The notes: generated by a model not told the origin, from the sequence alone. A stretch of DNA of 64,000 nucleotides from Pseudomonas eutrophicaquae (GCF_023544715.1 NZ_JAMJEZ010000009.1:42463-106462); one strand, 5' to 3'; shown: positions 37,735 to 47,508, counted from the stretch's first letter. Translations and numbers: made by a program.

Positions 37735-40383
37735 ATGAGGAACTGGCTCAGGCGCAATGAACCTTCGGCAGAGGCGGCGGGGCGTGATCTGCCGCGTCCG
37801 GCACTGCAGCAGGGGCTGTATCTCGAGCTCGATGCCGAGGGCGGCGTGCGTCACTGCAGTGGTTCGCTGAGCGAGCTGCTGGTACCGCACCGTGGCGATC
37901 TGCAGCAGCTGCTGGCCGAGCCGGTGTCCTGGTGCGTCGCGGATCTGCCGTTTCTGGAAGGCGATGTCCTGGAGCTGGCACTGCGCCGCCAGGATGGCCA
38001 CAACCTGTACCTGCGTGGCTGGCATACCCGCCTGAGTGATGGCTGGGCGATCCGTTTGCTGGATGTCAGTGATCAGGTGCTGCAGCGTCAATCCCAGGAA
38101 TTGCGTCTGCGTATTCTGGCTTTTGCCGGAAACATGACCATGCGCCTGCGCGGCGCGCGTGCCAACGATCTGGAGACCTTGAGCGCCGAATACCTGGAAG
38201 GTCTGGTGCTGCGTCTGTCGCTGCCAGCGGTCGGGTTGCTGCTGCCTAAGGCCGGTGCCGGTGGCTGGCATGTGTACAGCCGTTTTGTCGTCCCCGGGCC
38301 GACCCAGGTCTTCCCGGATGAGCTGCTGCTCGGCCAGTTGCTGTCTCGTCAGGTGGGCAGTCTGCCGCGCCGGGCGGAGCTGCCGAATCTGGCGGCCAGC
38401 GCGGGCCAGGCCCGGCAGCTACCGCTGTGGCTGGTGCCCCATGAAGAGCGCGAGGGCGTCACCGCCTGGCTGGTCTGCCTGTGTGATGAGAGCTCCCGGC
38501 GCATGGAGGCCCTGACGGTGGATGACTGGCTGCAGCTGACCTCGGCCCTGGTCACGCCGTTGCTGCAGCATCTGCGCGAGACGTCCCGGCGCGAGGAAAA
38601 TATCCGCAATGGTCTGCTGCAGCGCATGCTGGGTGGCGGTTGGTGGGAGTATCGCCCCCATGAGGACGACTGGTTGCTGGCGCCCGCCCTGCAGGACTCA
38701 CTGGGGCTGGCCGGTCAGCCGGCAGCGACCTGGCTGACTCTGCTGCATCCGAGCGATCAGGAGTCGTTCCGCCTGCAGTTGCTCGAGTCGGCCAGCCATG
38801 CCCAGAGCTTTACTCAGGTGCTGCGTTTGCGTCTGGGGAGCGCCTGGCGCTGGTTCCGCGTGACGGTTGAGGTGTATGGGCGCGCCGAGCGCCTGCGTCT
38901 GGTCGGCTTTGCGGTGGATATCGAGGATCTGCAGGGGGTGGCCGGCGCGGCTCAGGAAGAGTCGGTAGCGCTGAATCCGCTGGCGGATCAGATGCCGGGG
39001 ATTCTCTATACCCAGCGCTATGAAGCGGGCGTCCTGCGTCCGGCGTTCTACAGCGCCGGGCTTGGGCGTCTGCTCGGCTGGAGCGCGGAGGAGCTGCGCG
39101 AGCATGGCGTGCTGCCGCTGGTGCATGCCGAGGATCGCGAGCGCTACCTGGAGCGCAACCGTCGTCTGCTGGTCGACGGGCGGGCGGGCGGGCAGTACCG
39201 TCTGCGTGATCGCTGGGGGCAGTACCGCTGGCTGCTGGATGAGGCCTGTCTGCGTCGGGATGATCTGGGACAGCCGCAGGGGGTCTTCGGGATCTGTCTG
39301 GAAACCGACGGCGGCCAGGCAGACCTTGAGCTGCTGCGCCAGAGCGAGGCCTATTACCGGGCACTGATCGAGCAGAGTCCGGCACTGATCGGCCGCTACC
39401 GCCCGGATCTTGCGCTCAATTACGCCAATCCTGCGCTGCTGGCGGCCCTGCAGGCGGTGGCAGTCAATGGCCAGCTTGAGTTGTCTCGCCTGCTGGGTGA
39501 GGCACAGGCTGCGGCGTGTCTGCAGCGTCTGCAGGCCTTGCAGCCTTCGAGTGCGCCGCAGGTCAGCGAGTTGTGGCTGCCGGGGCCGGGCGGGGTGCTG
39601 CAGAGCTGGCTGTGGAGCGAAATGGGGCTGTTTGCGGCCGATGGCACGCTCTTGGAGGTACAAGTGCTGGCGCTGGAGCAGACGGCGCTGCAGGCACTGC
39701 GCGCCGAGCAGCAGCAGGTGTTGCTGGCGCAGAGTATGCAGGAGCTGTCTGGCGATCTGGCGAGTGAGCTGGCCGCACCGCTGGCGCGGCTGCAGGCCGG
39801 GTTGACGATGCAACATCTGGCGGCCTCGCCGGCGGAGGTGTCTGCGCTGGAAGCTGATCTGCAGGGGCTGGCCCGCACGGTGGCGCGGCTTGGGCGTTGT
39901 CAGCCGCAGGCGACAGCGGCCGAGGCGCGGCCGGGCAGTGTGCTGATGCCGATCATCGAGCAGGCCGTTGCCGAGGTGGCGCCGGGTCTGGCGCAGCAGG
40001 CGGTGACGCTGGAGGTCGATCTGCAGCCGATGGGCGCGGTGGCGGGCGAGGGGACCGCGCTGGCAGCGATCCTCGTGCGTCTGCTGACGCATCTGCGCGA
40101 TGACCTGCTGGCGCGCCGCGAGCAGGCGCCTGATCGGCAGATGGCCATCCACCTGCGCAACGGCCTGGCGCCGGGAGGGCGTTTTATCGTGCTGGAAAAC
40201 AACGCCGGCCCGCACGAGCCTGCCTACTATGCCGGGCTGTTCGCACCGTTTGCGATGCCGGGAGCGGACGAAGGTCTGGGGCTGGCCATCGAGCAGGAGC
40301 ACCTGCAGCGTATGGGCGCTGCCTTGGTGGCGGATGATGGAGAGGCGGGACTGCGGCTGACCGTGTGGCTACCCGGCGCCTGA
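37735..40383 (+). CDS. PprA-like PAS sensor with degenerate kinase core
   Basis: 882 residues, cytoplasmic, no membrane segments. A GAF-like region (about 130-285) is followed by PAS-type segments near 295-400, 415-520 and 530-645. The dimerisation region reads DLASELAAPLARLQ, where histidine kinases have HELR/N-P; the acceptor His is Ser677. In the ATPase part the N box (LLTHLRDD) lacks the usual Asn, and the G1 box reads ENNAGP instead of DNGPG, while the G2 box GLGLAI is kept. It is probably a pseudokinase sensor. AGGAGG precedes the ATG. Position next to the prepilin peptidase and PprB-like genes matches PprA. Confidence 0.8.
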   Translation: MRNWLRRNEPSAEAAGRDLPRPALQQGLYLELDAEGGVRHCSGSLSELLVPHRGDLQQLLAEPVSWCVADLPFLEGDVLELALRRQDGHNLYLRGWHTRLSDGWAIRLLDVSDQVLQRQSQELRLRILAFAGNMTMRLRGARANDLETLSAEYLEGLVLRLSLPAVGLLLPKAGAGGWHVYSRFVVPGPTQVFPDELLLGQLLSRQVGSLPRRAELPNLAASAGQARQLPLWLVPHEEREGVTAWLVCLCDESSRRMEALTVDDWLQLTSALVTPLLQHLRETSRREENIRNGLLQRMLGGGWWEYRPHEDDWLLAPALQDSLGLAGQPAATWLTLLHPSDQESFRLQLLESASHAQSFTQVLRLRLGSAWRWFRVTVEVYGRAERLRLVGFAVDIEDLQGVAGAAQEESVALNPLADQMPGILYTQRYEAGVLRPAFYSAGLGRLLGWSAEELREHGVLPLVHAEDRERYLERNRRLLVDGRAGGQYRLRDRWGQYRWLLDEACLRRDDLGQPQGVFGICLETDGGQADLELLRQSEAYYRALIEQSPALIGRYRPDLALNYANPALLAALQAVAVNGQLELSRLLGEAQAAACLQRLQALQPSSAPQVSELWLPGPGGVLQSWLWSEMGLFAADGTLLEVQVLALEQTALQALRAEQQQVLLAQSMQELSGDLASELAAPLARLQAGLTMQHLAASPAEVSALEADLQGLARTVARLGRCQPQATAAEARPGSVLMPIIEQAVAEVAPGLAQQAVTLEVDLQPMGAVAGEGTALAAILVRLLTHLRDDLLARREQAPDRQMAIHLRNGLAPGGRFIVLENNAGPHEPAYYAGLFAPFAMPGADEGLGLAIEQEHLQRMGAALVADDGEAGLRLTVWLPGA

Positions 40384-40395
40384 GCGGTGTTGGTT

Positions 40396-40426
40396 GCCCG
40401 TGACCTTGCCCTGCAAGGTCACGGGC
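40396..40426. terminator. Hairpin between convergent pprA-like gene and secreted protein gene
   Basis: GCCCGTGACCTTG (40396-40408) pairs perfectly with CAAGGTCACGGGC (40414-40426) across a five-base loop. A 13-base perfect stem between convergent genes indicates a shared terminator despite lacking a T run. Confidence 0.75.
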
Positions 40427-40432
40427 GCGTGA

Positions 40433-40903
40433 TCACTCGCTGACGAACACCATGAAGACGCCCTGCTGGGTGGTCTTGCTGTAGATCAGCTTGCTACCGC
40501 CGCTACTGACCGGCAGGTAGTTGAGGGTACAGGCCACGATGGCATTGCTGTAGCCATGCTGGGCCACACGGACGTCGTCGATCCGTCCACCATTTTGCAG
40601 GATCTTGGTCTTCACCATGTTGGCCAGGAAGCTGCAGGCCTTCAGGGTGTCGGCATGTTCTGGCAAGGCTGCAATGCCGTTGCTGAGGGTCTGCAGCTGG
40701 CCTTTGGGGACGCGAACCGTGCTCGAGTACAGCTGAGTCTTGCCGTCCCCACCCACGCCATTAAAGGTGTAGCCGTTCTTGAGGATGTAAGCCTCCGGAT
40801 CGATGATCGGCTGCTGAGCCTGGGCAGACAGCGGCAGCAGAGCCATGCCAGCCAGCAGGCTCAGGCTGGCCAGCGTATTCCGGGCGAATCGTTCAAAGCG
40901 CAT
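40433..40903 (-). CDS. Secreted protein of unknown function
   Basis: 156 residues from the ATG at 40903. A Sec signal peptide ends after LSAQAQ (about residue 30). The mature protein has two Cys (KACSFL and VACTLN) that may pair, and no domain I recognise. It lies at the end of the tad region, convergent with the PprA-like gene, and 235 bases downstream of rimO on the same strand, so it likely has its own promoter. A link to the pilus is possible but only by position. Confidence 0.65.
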   Translation of the reverse strand: MRFERFARNTLASLSLLAGMALLPLSAQAQQPIIDPEAYILKNGYTFNGVGGDGKTQLYSSTVRVPKGQLQTLSNGIAALPEHADTLKACSFLANMVKTKILQNGGRIDDVRVAQHGYSNAIVACTLNYLPVSSGGSKLIYSKTTQQGVFMVFVSE

Positions 40904-41138
40904 GAGGTACCCATCGACAGTCGGGTGAACGGCGCGGCCACATGCCACGCCGGAGGATGAAGGCATCCTGCCTGTTCAGTCTGGATCGCCCATCCGGCCG
41001 GGTCAAACCGGCCAGTGCTGGGCAGACTCCTGCGGGAGCCAGGCTGTGCGGTGGGCATTCTAACCCTGCGGCGGTGCGGATGCTGCGACCGTCGGGCACA
41101 TGCCCCTGCCGTACCGATGGATTAGTGTGACCGAGCTC

Positions 41139-42464
41139 TCAAAGTGCCGTGGCCCACAGGTCATATTCGTCGGCGTCGGTGACCCGCACCCACAGCTTGT
41201 CGCCTGGAGCGAGCGGGCGCTCGCTGTCGATGTAGACGTTGCCATCGATCTCCGGGGCGTCAGCAGCGGAGCGGCCAATCGCGCCTTCTGCATCAACCTC
41301 ATCGATCAGCACCTCGATCTCCTGGCCGATCTTGCGCTGCAGGCGCGCCGCGCTGATTGCTTGCTGGTGGGCCATGAAGCGCTCCCAGCGCGCCTGCTTG
41401 ACCTCATCGGGTACCGGCTCAAGGCCCAGGTCGTTGGCTGGCACACCCTCGACCGGCGAGTACTGGAAGCAGCCGACGCGATCGAGCTGCGCTTCGCTCA
41501 GCCAGTCGAGCAGGTACTGGAAGTCTTCCTCGGTCTCGCCGGGGAAGCCGACGATGAAGGTCGAGCGCAGAGTCAGCTGCGGGCAGATTTCACGCCACTT
41601 GCGGATGCGCTCGAGGGTCTTGTCCTCGAAGGCCGGGCGCTTCATCGCCTTGAGTACCTTGGGGCTGGCGTGCTGGAAGGGGATGTCCAGGTACGGGAGG
41701 ATTTTGCCCTCGGCCATCAGCGGAATCAGGTCGTCGACGTTGGGGTAGGGGTAGACGTAGTGCAGGCGCACCCACACGCCCATGCTGCCGAGCGCTTCAC
41801 ACAGTTCGAGCAGGCGGGTCTTGACCGGCTGGCCGTTCCAGAAATCCAGCTTGTACTTGAGATCCACCCCGTAGGCGCTGGTGTCTTGGCTGATCACCAG
41901 CAGCTCTTTGACGCCGGCCTTGACCAGGCGCTCGGCCTCGCTGAGCACATCGCCGACCGGACGGCTGACCAGCTTGCCGCGCATCGAGGGGATGATGCAG
42001 AAGCTGCAGGTGTGGTTGCAGCCTTCGGAAATCTTCAGGTAGGCGTAATGGCGCGGGGTCAGGCGGATGCCCTGCGGCGGCACCAGATCAACGAACGGGT
42101 CGTGGTCGATCTTCGGCGGCACCACCTCATGCACGGCGTTGACCACCTGCTCGTACTGCTGCGGGCCGGTGACGGCCAGCACGCTGGGGTGCACATCGCG
42201 GATTGCTTCCTCGGAGACACCCATGCAGCCGGTGACGATCACCTTGCCGTTCTCGGCAATCGCCTCGCCGATGGCATCCAGCGATTCAGCCTTGGCGCTG
42301 TCGATGAAGCCGCAGGTGTTGACCACGACCACGTCGGCATCCTCATAGGAGGGAACGATCTGGTAGCCCTCCATACGCAGTTGGGTGAGGATGCGTTCGG
42401 AGTCGACAGTGGCCTTCGGGCAGCCAAGGGAGACGAAACCGACTTTGGGCGATGCGCTGGACAT
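41139..42464 (-). CDS. rimO: Ribosomal protein S12 methylthiotransferase RimO
   Basis: 441 residues from the ATG at 42464. The methylthiotransferase domain has Cys15, Cys51 and Cys80; the radical SAM domain has Cys149, Cys153 and Cys156 (CNHTCSFC); a C-terminal TRAM domain ends the chain. RimO adds a methylthio group to Asp88 of ribosomal protein S12 using two [4Fe-4S] clusters. The motifs [19 protein letters not shown] separate it from MiaB. Confidence 0.96.
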   Translation of the reverse strand: MSSASPKVGFVSLGCPKATVDSERILTQLRMEGYQIVPSYEDADVVVVNTCGFIDSAKAESLDAIGEAIAENGKVIVTGCMGVSEEAIRDVHPSVLAVTGPQQYEQVVNAVHEVVPPKIDHDPFVDLVPPQGIRLTPRHYAYLKISEGCNHTCSFCIIPSMRGKLVSRPVGDVLSEAERLVKAGVKELLVISQDTSAYGVDLKYKLDFWNGQPVKTRLLELCEALGSMGVWVRLHYVYPYPNVDDLIPLMAEGKILPYLDIPFQHASPKVLKAMKRPAFEDKTLERIRKWREICPQLTLRSTFIVGFPGETEEDFQYLLDWLSEAQLDRVGCFQYSPVEGVPANDLGLEPVPDEVKQARWERFMAHQQAISAARLQRKIGQEIEVLIDEVDAEGAIGRSAADAPEIDGNVYIDSERPLAPGDKLWVRVTDADEYDLWATAL

Positions 42465-42604
42465 GCAGGCTAACCTCGAGTGGCGCCCGATCGGCGCCAT
42501 TGATCAAAAAGTGCGCGATTTTAGCCATGCCTGCGAGGCTTGACCAGTGTCGCGGGCCGCTGCGGGGGAGTCGCGGTGCGGTGGGTAAAATCGGCGCAAA
42601 CGAA

Positions 42605-42630
42605 AAAGGCCATTCCGAAGAATGGCCTTT
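42605..42630 (-). terminator. Terminator of tRNA-fMet
   Basis: AAAGGCCATTC (42605-42615) and GAATGGCCTTT (42620-42630) form a perfect 11-base stem. On the minus strand the loop is TTCG, a stable tetraloop, followed by a T run. It lies eight bases after the tRNA 3' end. Confidence 0.92.
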
Positions 42631-42637
42631 CAAAATT

Positions 42638-42714
<77 letters not shown>

Positions 42715-42727
42715 TCTGTGAGGCGGC

Positions 42728-42755
42728 ATTTTACGCAGATTCGCTGCCCTGTCAA
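42728..42755 (-). promoter_or_regulatory. Promoter of tRNA-fMet
   Basis: On the minus strand, TTGACA (42750-42755) and TAAAAT (42728-42733) are separated by 16 bases, with the mature tRNA starting 13 bases after the -10 box. The GC-rich stretch in between (GCCGCC) resembles the discriminator of stringently controlled promoters. Confidence 0.85.
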
Positions 42756-42816
42756 GGGCAGCGCCGAAAAAACCTCCACAAGCCCCGCGCTTTAGCACCA
42801 AGCGTGGGGGAAGCGC

Positions 42817-43221
42817 TCAATCGCACTCGATCACCAGGCGCATCGGCTTGCCTTCGGCCGGCCACAGGCGCAGTTCATCGAGTACCGAGACATCCCAGCG
42901 ATGCACATGATCTAGCGCCTTGAAGAAGCGTGCTTCCTGGGCCATCAGCGCTGCACTGCAGGCGCGGCGGGTGCTGCCAATCTTGCTGAAGCGCAGGATC
43001 TCGCCTTCGATCCCGTAGCCGGCAAACCAGTGATTGCAGCCGCCAGTGCCGTAGGCGCGACCGTCGGCCTCGAAGGTCAGGGTCAGATGGCTGCGCTCGA
43101 CCAGCGGCTTGGCATCGATCCAGGTGACCTGATAGGTGCGACCGGTGGCGATGCCGGGCGCCGTGCTGGCGCAGCCGCTGATCAGCAGGGCGCTGGCCAG
43201 CAGGGGCAGGGCGTGGCGCAT
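42817..43221 (-). CDS. META/HslJ-domain lipoprotein
   Basis: 134 residues from the ATG at 43221, eight bases after AGGAGG. The lipobox LISGC ends the signal peptide. The mature part resembles META/HslJ domains, with LTFEADGRAYGTGGCNHWFA and two Cys (GGCNHW, RRACSAA) at the expected spacing. META-domain proteins are envelope proteins of uncertain role, some linked to novobiocin resistance or motility. It follows the next gene upstream (43224) with three bases between, so the two are an operon. Confidence 0.75.
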   Translation of the reverse strand: MRHALPLLASALLISGCASTAPGIATGRTYQVTWIDAKPLVERSHLTLTFEADGRAYGTGGCNHWFAGYGIEGEILRFSKIGSTRRACSAALMAQEARFFKALDHVHRWDVSVLDELRLWPAEGKPMRLVIECD

Positions 43222-43223
43222 GC

Positions 43224-43658
43224 TCAAGCCTCCTGCCGGCAGGCCGGGCAGAGATGGCGGCCTGCGAGGCTCTGCCAGCCAAGCTCATGCAGGCGTGCCT
43301 CGATGGCCGGCACATGGGCGGCTGCACCCTGGGTGCCCTCCACCGCAAACTCGATGTCCTGCGTCTTGCCGCAGGCATCACAGCGGACTTGCCCGGTACG
43401 GATCTCCAGTTCGCGGAAGGCCGGCCCCTGGGCGACCGCCAGCCACTGGCCGGGCGGGTTGATCAGGTGGCGGACCTTCTCGATGACCAGGCGCATGGAC
43501 AGCTCGCGGCTGCCCTTGAGGGTCACCAGCAGGGTATCGCCGGCCTTGATCGAGCCGCCGCTGCCGGTGACCTGATAGCGGCCCGGTGCCAGGGCGCGAC
43601 ATTCGGTGAGGGTGTGCTGCGGGTTGAGCAGGCTGTAACGGAAATCGTGTTCGGTCAT
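43224..43658 (-). CDS. Conserved protein with a C-terminal zinc ribbon
   Basis: 144 residues from the ATG at 43658. Cys pairs CDAC (about residue 102) and CPAC (near the C-terminus) make a likely zinc ribbon. The N-terminal half has no domain I recognise. It is cytoplasmic by sequence and precedes the META-domain lipoprotein gene on the same transcript. Function unknown. Confidence 0.65.
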   Translation of the reverse strand: MTEHDFRYSLLNPQHTLTECRALAPGRYQVTGSGGSIKAGDTLLVTLKGSRELSMRLVIEKVRHLINPPGQWLAVAQGPAFRELEIRTGQVRCDACGKTQDIEFAVEGTQGAAAHVPAIEARLHELGWQSLAGRHLCPACRQEA

Positions 43659-43707
43659 GGGGGTCTCCAGGCGGGGCGGCGATCCTAGCACGGGCGCTGG
43701 CGGCGCT

Positions 43708-44697
43708 TCAGCGCGTCACCGTATTGCAGGGGCTGCCCGTCTGCCAGGCGGCAATGTTGCCGAGGGTGGTCTCGGCAATCGCCGTCAGGGCTTCCTCGGT
43801 GAGGAAGGCCTGATGGGCGGTGACGATCACATTGGGGAAGGTCAGCAGGCGGGCCAGCACATCATCCTGCAGCGGCAGGTCCGAGCGATCCTCGAAGAAC
43901 AGCTCCGCCTCTTCCTCATAGACATCCAGCCCCAGATAGCCCAGCTGGCCACTCTTGAGCGCCGCGATCAGTGCTGGGGTGTCGATCAGCGCACCGCGCC
44001 CGGTGTTGATCAGCATGGCGCCGCGCTTCATGCGTGCCAGATTCGGCTGGTTGATCAGGTGGCGGGTCGCGGGGGTCAGCGGGCAGTGCAGGCTGAGGAT
44101 GTCGCTCTGCTCGAGCAGGGTGTCGAGTTCGACATAACGCGCGCCCAGCGTTTCCATCTGCGGATTGCGCTGCGGATCGACCAGCAGCACACGGCAGCCA
44201 AATCCCAGCATGATGCGGGTGAAGACCGCACCAATCTGTCCGCAGCCGATCACCCCGACGGTCTTGCCATGCAGGTCGAAGCCGGTTAGCCCGTGCAGGG
44301 AAAAGTCCCCTTCGCGGGTGCGGTTGAAGGCACGGTGAATACGCCGGTTCAGCGCCAGGATCAGGCCGACGGCGTGCTCGGCGACTGCATGGGGCGAGTA
44401 GGCGGGCACCCGCACCACCACCAGCCCCAGGCGCTGCGCGGCGTCCAGATCAATGTGGTTGTAACCGGCCGAGCGCAGAGCGATCAGCCGTGTACCGCCG
44501 GCTGCCAGGCGCTCCAGCACCGCCGCCGACAGCGTGTCATTGACGAAGGCGCAGACCACCTCGTGGCCGGCCGCCAGTGCGGCGGTTTCCGCATCCAGGC
44601 GCACCTCCAGACAATGCAGGTCATAGTCGTGCCGGGCATTGGCGCGGCTGAAACTGTCCCGGTCGTAGGGCTTGCTGCTGTAGAGGGCAATACGCAT
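43708..44697 (-). CDS. ldhA: D-lactate dehydrogenase LdhA (fermentative)
   Basis: 329 residues from the ATG at 44697. It is a D-isomer 2-hydroxyacid dehydrogenase: NAD-binding GVIGCGQIG (about residues 149-157), Arg in NTGRGALID, Glu in the YEEEAELFF region, and the catalytic His in TAHQAFLTEEAL. It reduces pyruvate to D-lactate with NADH. It follows gacS after 15 bases, the order also found in P. aeruginosa, where it supports survival without oxygen. Confidence 0.94.
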   Translation of the reverse strand: MRIALYSSKPYDRDSFSRANARHDYDLHCLEVRLDAETAALAAGHEVVCAFVNDTLSAAVLERLAAGGTRLIALRSAGYNHIDLDAAQRLGLVVVRVPAYSPHAVAEHAVGLILALNRRIHRAFNRTREGDFSLHGLTGFDLHGKTVGVIGCGQIGAVFTRIMLGFGCRVLLVDPQRNPQMETLGARYVELDTLLEQSDILSLHCPLTPATRHLINQPNLARMKRGAMLINTGRGALIDTPALIAALKSGQLGYLGLDVYEEEAELFFEDRSDLPLQDDVLARLLTFPNVIVTAHQAFLTEEALTAIAETTLGNIAAWQTGSPCNTVTR

Positions 44698-44712
44698 CAG
44701 AGTTCTCACGGT

Positions 44713-47508
44713 TCAGGCGTGGGTGGGGCGGCGAGTCAGCAGGCGCAGGATGGCCGCCTCCAGCTCATCGAGGGCGGCGTCTGCGGCCTGGCCCTGCTTG
44801 AGCAGCGCTTCGCTGCGCTGGCAGCAGGCGCGCAGCTGCGGCACCCCGCAGTAGCGGGTGGCGCCGTGCAGACGATGGACATGCTCAAGCAGGGCCGCAG
44901 AATCTTCAGCGCTGCGGGCGGCGCGGATCAGCGACTGGTCGCGCTCCAGGCTCTCCAGCAGCATGCTGAGCAGTTCGGCGGCCAGCGCGGGTTTGCTCGC
45001 GGCGAGGCGCAGACCCTCGTCGGCATCGAAGACTACCTGTGGGGCGGGCGGCGTCGTTACCGGCGGGGCGGCGGCGGTGGAATCGGTTGGCGCATCGCTG
45101 TCTGCTGCTGCTGCGATGATGGGCAGCGGGATGCCGGTCCAGCGCCGCACCACCTCGATCAGTTGCGGTTCACTGATCGGCTTGGTCTGGTGATCATCCA
45201 GCCCCGCCTGCAGCAGCCGGCGGCGCTCCTCCGGCTGGGTGTGGGCGGTGAGGGCGATGATCGGGGTGGGGCTGAGGCCGTGCTGTGCTTCCCAGCACCG
45301 GATCGCCTGGGTCGCCTCGCAGCCATCCATGCCGGGCATCTGAATGTCCATCAGCACCAGATCGAACGGCTGGTTTTGCACCGCCTGCACCGCCTCCTGA
45401 CCGCTGCGTGCCTGCTGGACCCGCGCGCCCAGCCCCTCGAGCAGGGTGCTGACCAGGCGCAGGTTGATCGGGTGATCATCGACACAGAGAATCCGTGGCG
45501 GCGCACCGCTGTAATGCTCGCCACCGTTGGCGCGTTCGGCGGGAAGACCGGGTGCTGCGACCAGCAGCTGCTGCAGTGCCTGCGGCAGCTTGCGCGGACA
45601 GGCCGGCTTGCTCAACCAAGTGATGGCCGGGCTCTGGAAATGCTGCTGATAGCGCGCCATGGCGGTCACCGGACAGAGCAGCACGGGACGCGCCCCGGCG
45701 TGCAGCAGGGTCTGCAGCGGCGTTTCGAGCTGCGCAGGTGTTGTGTCGGCATCGATGCCCAGCACCACCAACGGGAGCGGCTGGCTGGCCTCCTCGGCCT
45801 GGCGCTGGGCGGCTGCACTGAACATGCTTGCGAGCGCTTCGGGGCTGTCCAGCGCCTGCACCGTCAGTCCGCAGCCACGCAGGACATGCTGCAGGGCCTG
45901 GCGGGTCAGCGGATGCGCTTCACTGAGCAGCACGGGCCAGGGGCCGAGGGACGGCGTGGCGGCGGCGCTGTTTTCGGCGCGTGGCAGGGTCAGCAGAATC
46001 CAGAACTCGGCCCCTTCGCCGGGCGTGCTGTTGACGCCAATTGTCCCGCCCATGGCCTCGATGAAGCCCTTGCTGATCGCCAGGCCCAGACCGCTGCCAC
46101 CGCGCTGGCGGCTGCGCGAGCTGTCAACCTGGGTGAAGGCATTGAACAGGTTGCGCTGCGCCTCGAGCGGCACGCCGATCCCGGTATCGCGCACGCTGAT
46201 AAGCAGCTGCACCCGATCACCCAGATCCTCCTCGAGCATGGCGCGCACCACCACATGCCCCTGTTCGGTGAACTTGATCGCATTGCCGATCAGGTTGAGC
46301 AGCACCTGACGCAGGCGCAGTTCATCACCGATCAGCGTGCAGGGCAGGTCCTGATAGACCATGCCGATCAGCTCCAGCTGCTGCTCGTGGGCTTGCGGGG
46401 CGTGCAGTTCCAGGGCGTCCTGGATCAGCTCGGCGAGGTTGAAGGGCGTGGACTCCAGGGTCAGCATGCCGGCCTCGATTCGCGAGAACTCGAGGATGCC
46501 GTCGATGATTTTCAAAAGGCTCTGCGCCGACTTGTCGATGGTCTGCAGGTGGCTCTGCTGGCCGGGCGCCAGTGCGGTTTTCTGCATCAGGCGGGCAAAG
46601 CCGATGATGCCGTTGATCGGGGTGCGCAGCTCGTGGCTCATGTTGACCAGAAATTCAGACTTGGCGCGGCTGCCGGTCAGCGCTTCCTTGCGGGCCAGAT
46701 CCAGCTCGATATTCTGGACCTCGATGGTTTCCATGCTCTCGCGCAGCTCAGCGGTGGTCTGCTCGACGTTCTGCTGCCACTGTTCGCGTTCAGTCTCCAG
46801 CAGGCTGGCCAGACGGTTGATGCCCTCGATCAGTTGATCGCATTCGGGGGTTCCGGTGAGCGTCAGGCGGGTTTCCAGATGACCGGCGCCGAGCTGCTCG
46901 ATGCTCTGGGCCAGGCTCTGCAGCGGCTGGCGGATATGCCGGGCTAGACGCAGGGCCAGCGGCAGGGCCAGCAGCAGGCAGAGCAGGGCCAGCAGCAGAC
47001 CGAACAGCAGGCTGCGGTAGATGTCGAGCAGAGCGCCCTGATGAGTCAGCTCGATTTCTACCCAGCCGAGCAGCGGCGGCTCGGTGGACGGCAGGCCACT
47101 GGCCGGATCATGGGCGCGGTGGATGGGCAGCACAAAGCAGCTGGACGCGGGGCGTACGTCGATGGTCATGCGCTGGGCGTCGAGGGTGGGCATGGCATGG
47201 TCAAGGCGCGGCCCAGCGTGTAGCAGCGGCCGTCCCGCAGCATCTAACAGGCGCACTGAACGCACATCTTCCAGCGCCAGGGTGCGCTCGAGCTGCTGCT
47301 CCAGGGCCGGCAACTGCCGTGCGTCGAGCGGGGCGGCCAGCAGCGGGGTCAGGTGTGTCAGCATCAGCTGGCCACGCTGCTCCAGCTGGGTGTGCAGCGC
47401 ATCAGTCTGATGCAGGACGAAAAACAGCCCCAGCAGCAGGGCAATCAGGCTGCCGGGCAGCAGGGCCAGTAGCAGCAGTCGGGCATGAATGCCAAGGGAG
47501 TGAAACAC
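44713..47508 (-). CDS. gacS: Hybrid sensor kinase GacS/BarA
   Basis: 931 residues from the GTG at 47508, chosen because GGAG lies seven bases upstream and the start FHSLGIHARLLLLALLPG matches GacS. Domains: membrane segment 12-32, periplasmic loop, second segment near 160-185, HAMP, histidine kinase with His292 (MSHELRTP), ATPase, receiver with Asp721 (LMDIQMPGMDG) and HPt domain with His878 (HRLHGA). All phosphorelay residues are intact. GacS acts through GacA and small RNAs that bind RsmA to control secondary metabolism and biofilm genes. It probably forms an operon with ldhA. Confidence 0.95.
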   Translation of the reverse strand: MFHSLGIHARLLLLALLPGSLIALLLGLFFVLHQTDALHTQLEQRGQLMLTHLTPLLAAPLDARQLPALEQQLERTLALEDVRSVRLLDAAGRPLLHAGPRLDHAMPTLDAQRMTIDVRPASSCFVLPIHRAHDPASGLPSTEPPLLGWVEIELTHQGALLDIYRSLLFGLLLALLCLLLALPLALRLARHIRQPLQSLAQSIEQLGAGHLETRLTLTGTPECDQLIEGINRLASLLETEREQWQQNVEQTTAELRESMETIEVQNIELDLARKEALTGSRAKSEFLVNMSHELRTPINGIIGFARLMQKTALAPGQQSHLQTIDKSAQSLLKIIDGILEFSRIEAGMLTLESTPFNLAELIQDALELHAPQAHEQQLELIGMVYQDLPCTLIGDELRLRQVLLNLIGNAIKFTEQGHVVVRAMLEEDLGDRVQLLISVRDTGIGVPLEAQRNLFNAFTQVDSSRSRQRGGSGLGLAISKGFIEAMGGTIGVNSTPGEGAEFWILLTLPRAENSAAATPSLGPWPVLLSEAHPLTRQALQHVLRGCGLTVQALDSPEALASMFSAAAQRQAEEASQPLPLVVLGIDADTTPAQLETPLQTLLHAGARPVLLCPVTAMARYQQHFQSPAITWLSKPACPRKLPQALQQLLVAAPGLPAERANGGEHYSGAPPRILCVDDHPINLRLVSTLLEGLGARVQQARSGQEAVQAVQNQPFDLVLMDIQMPGMDGCEATQAIRCWEAQHGLSPTPIIALTAHTQPEERRRLLQAGLDDHQTKPISEPQLIEVVRRWTGIPLPIIAAAADSDAPTDSTAAAPPVTTPPAPQVVFDADEGLRLAASKPALAAELLSMLLESLERDQSLIRAARSAEDSAALLEHVHRLHGATRYCGVPQLRACCQRSEALLKQGQAADAALDELEAAILRLLTRRPTHA

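Noticed and set aside
44293-46947. 884-codon open frame on the plus strand opposite ldhA and gacS
   Set aside because: Antisense shadow of ldhA and gacS, both of which have intact motifs and correct starts.
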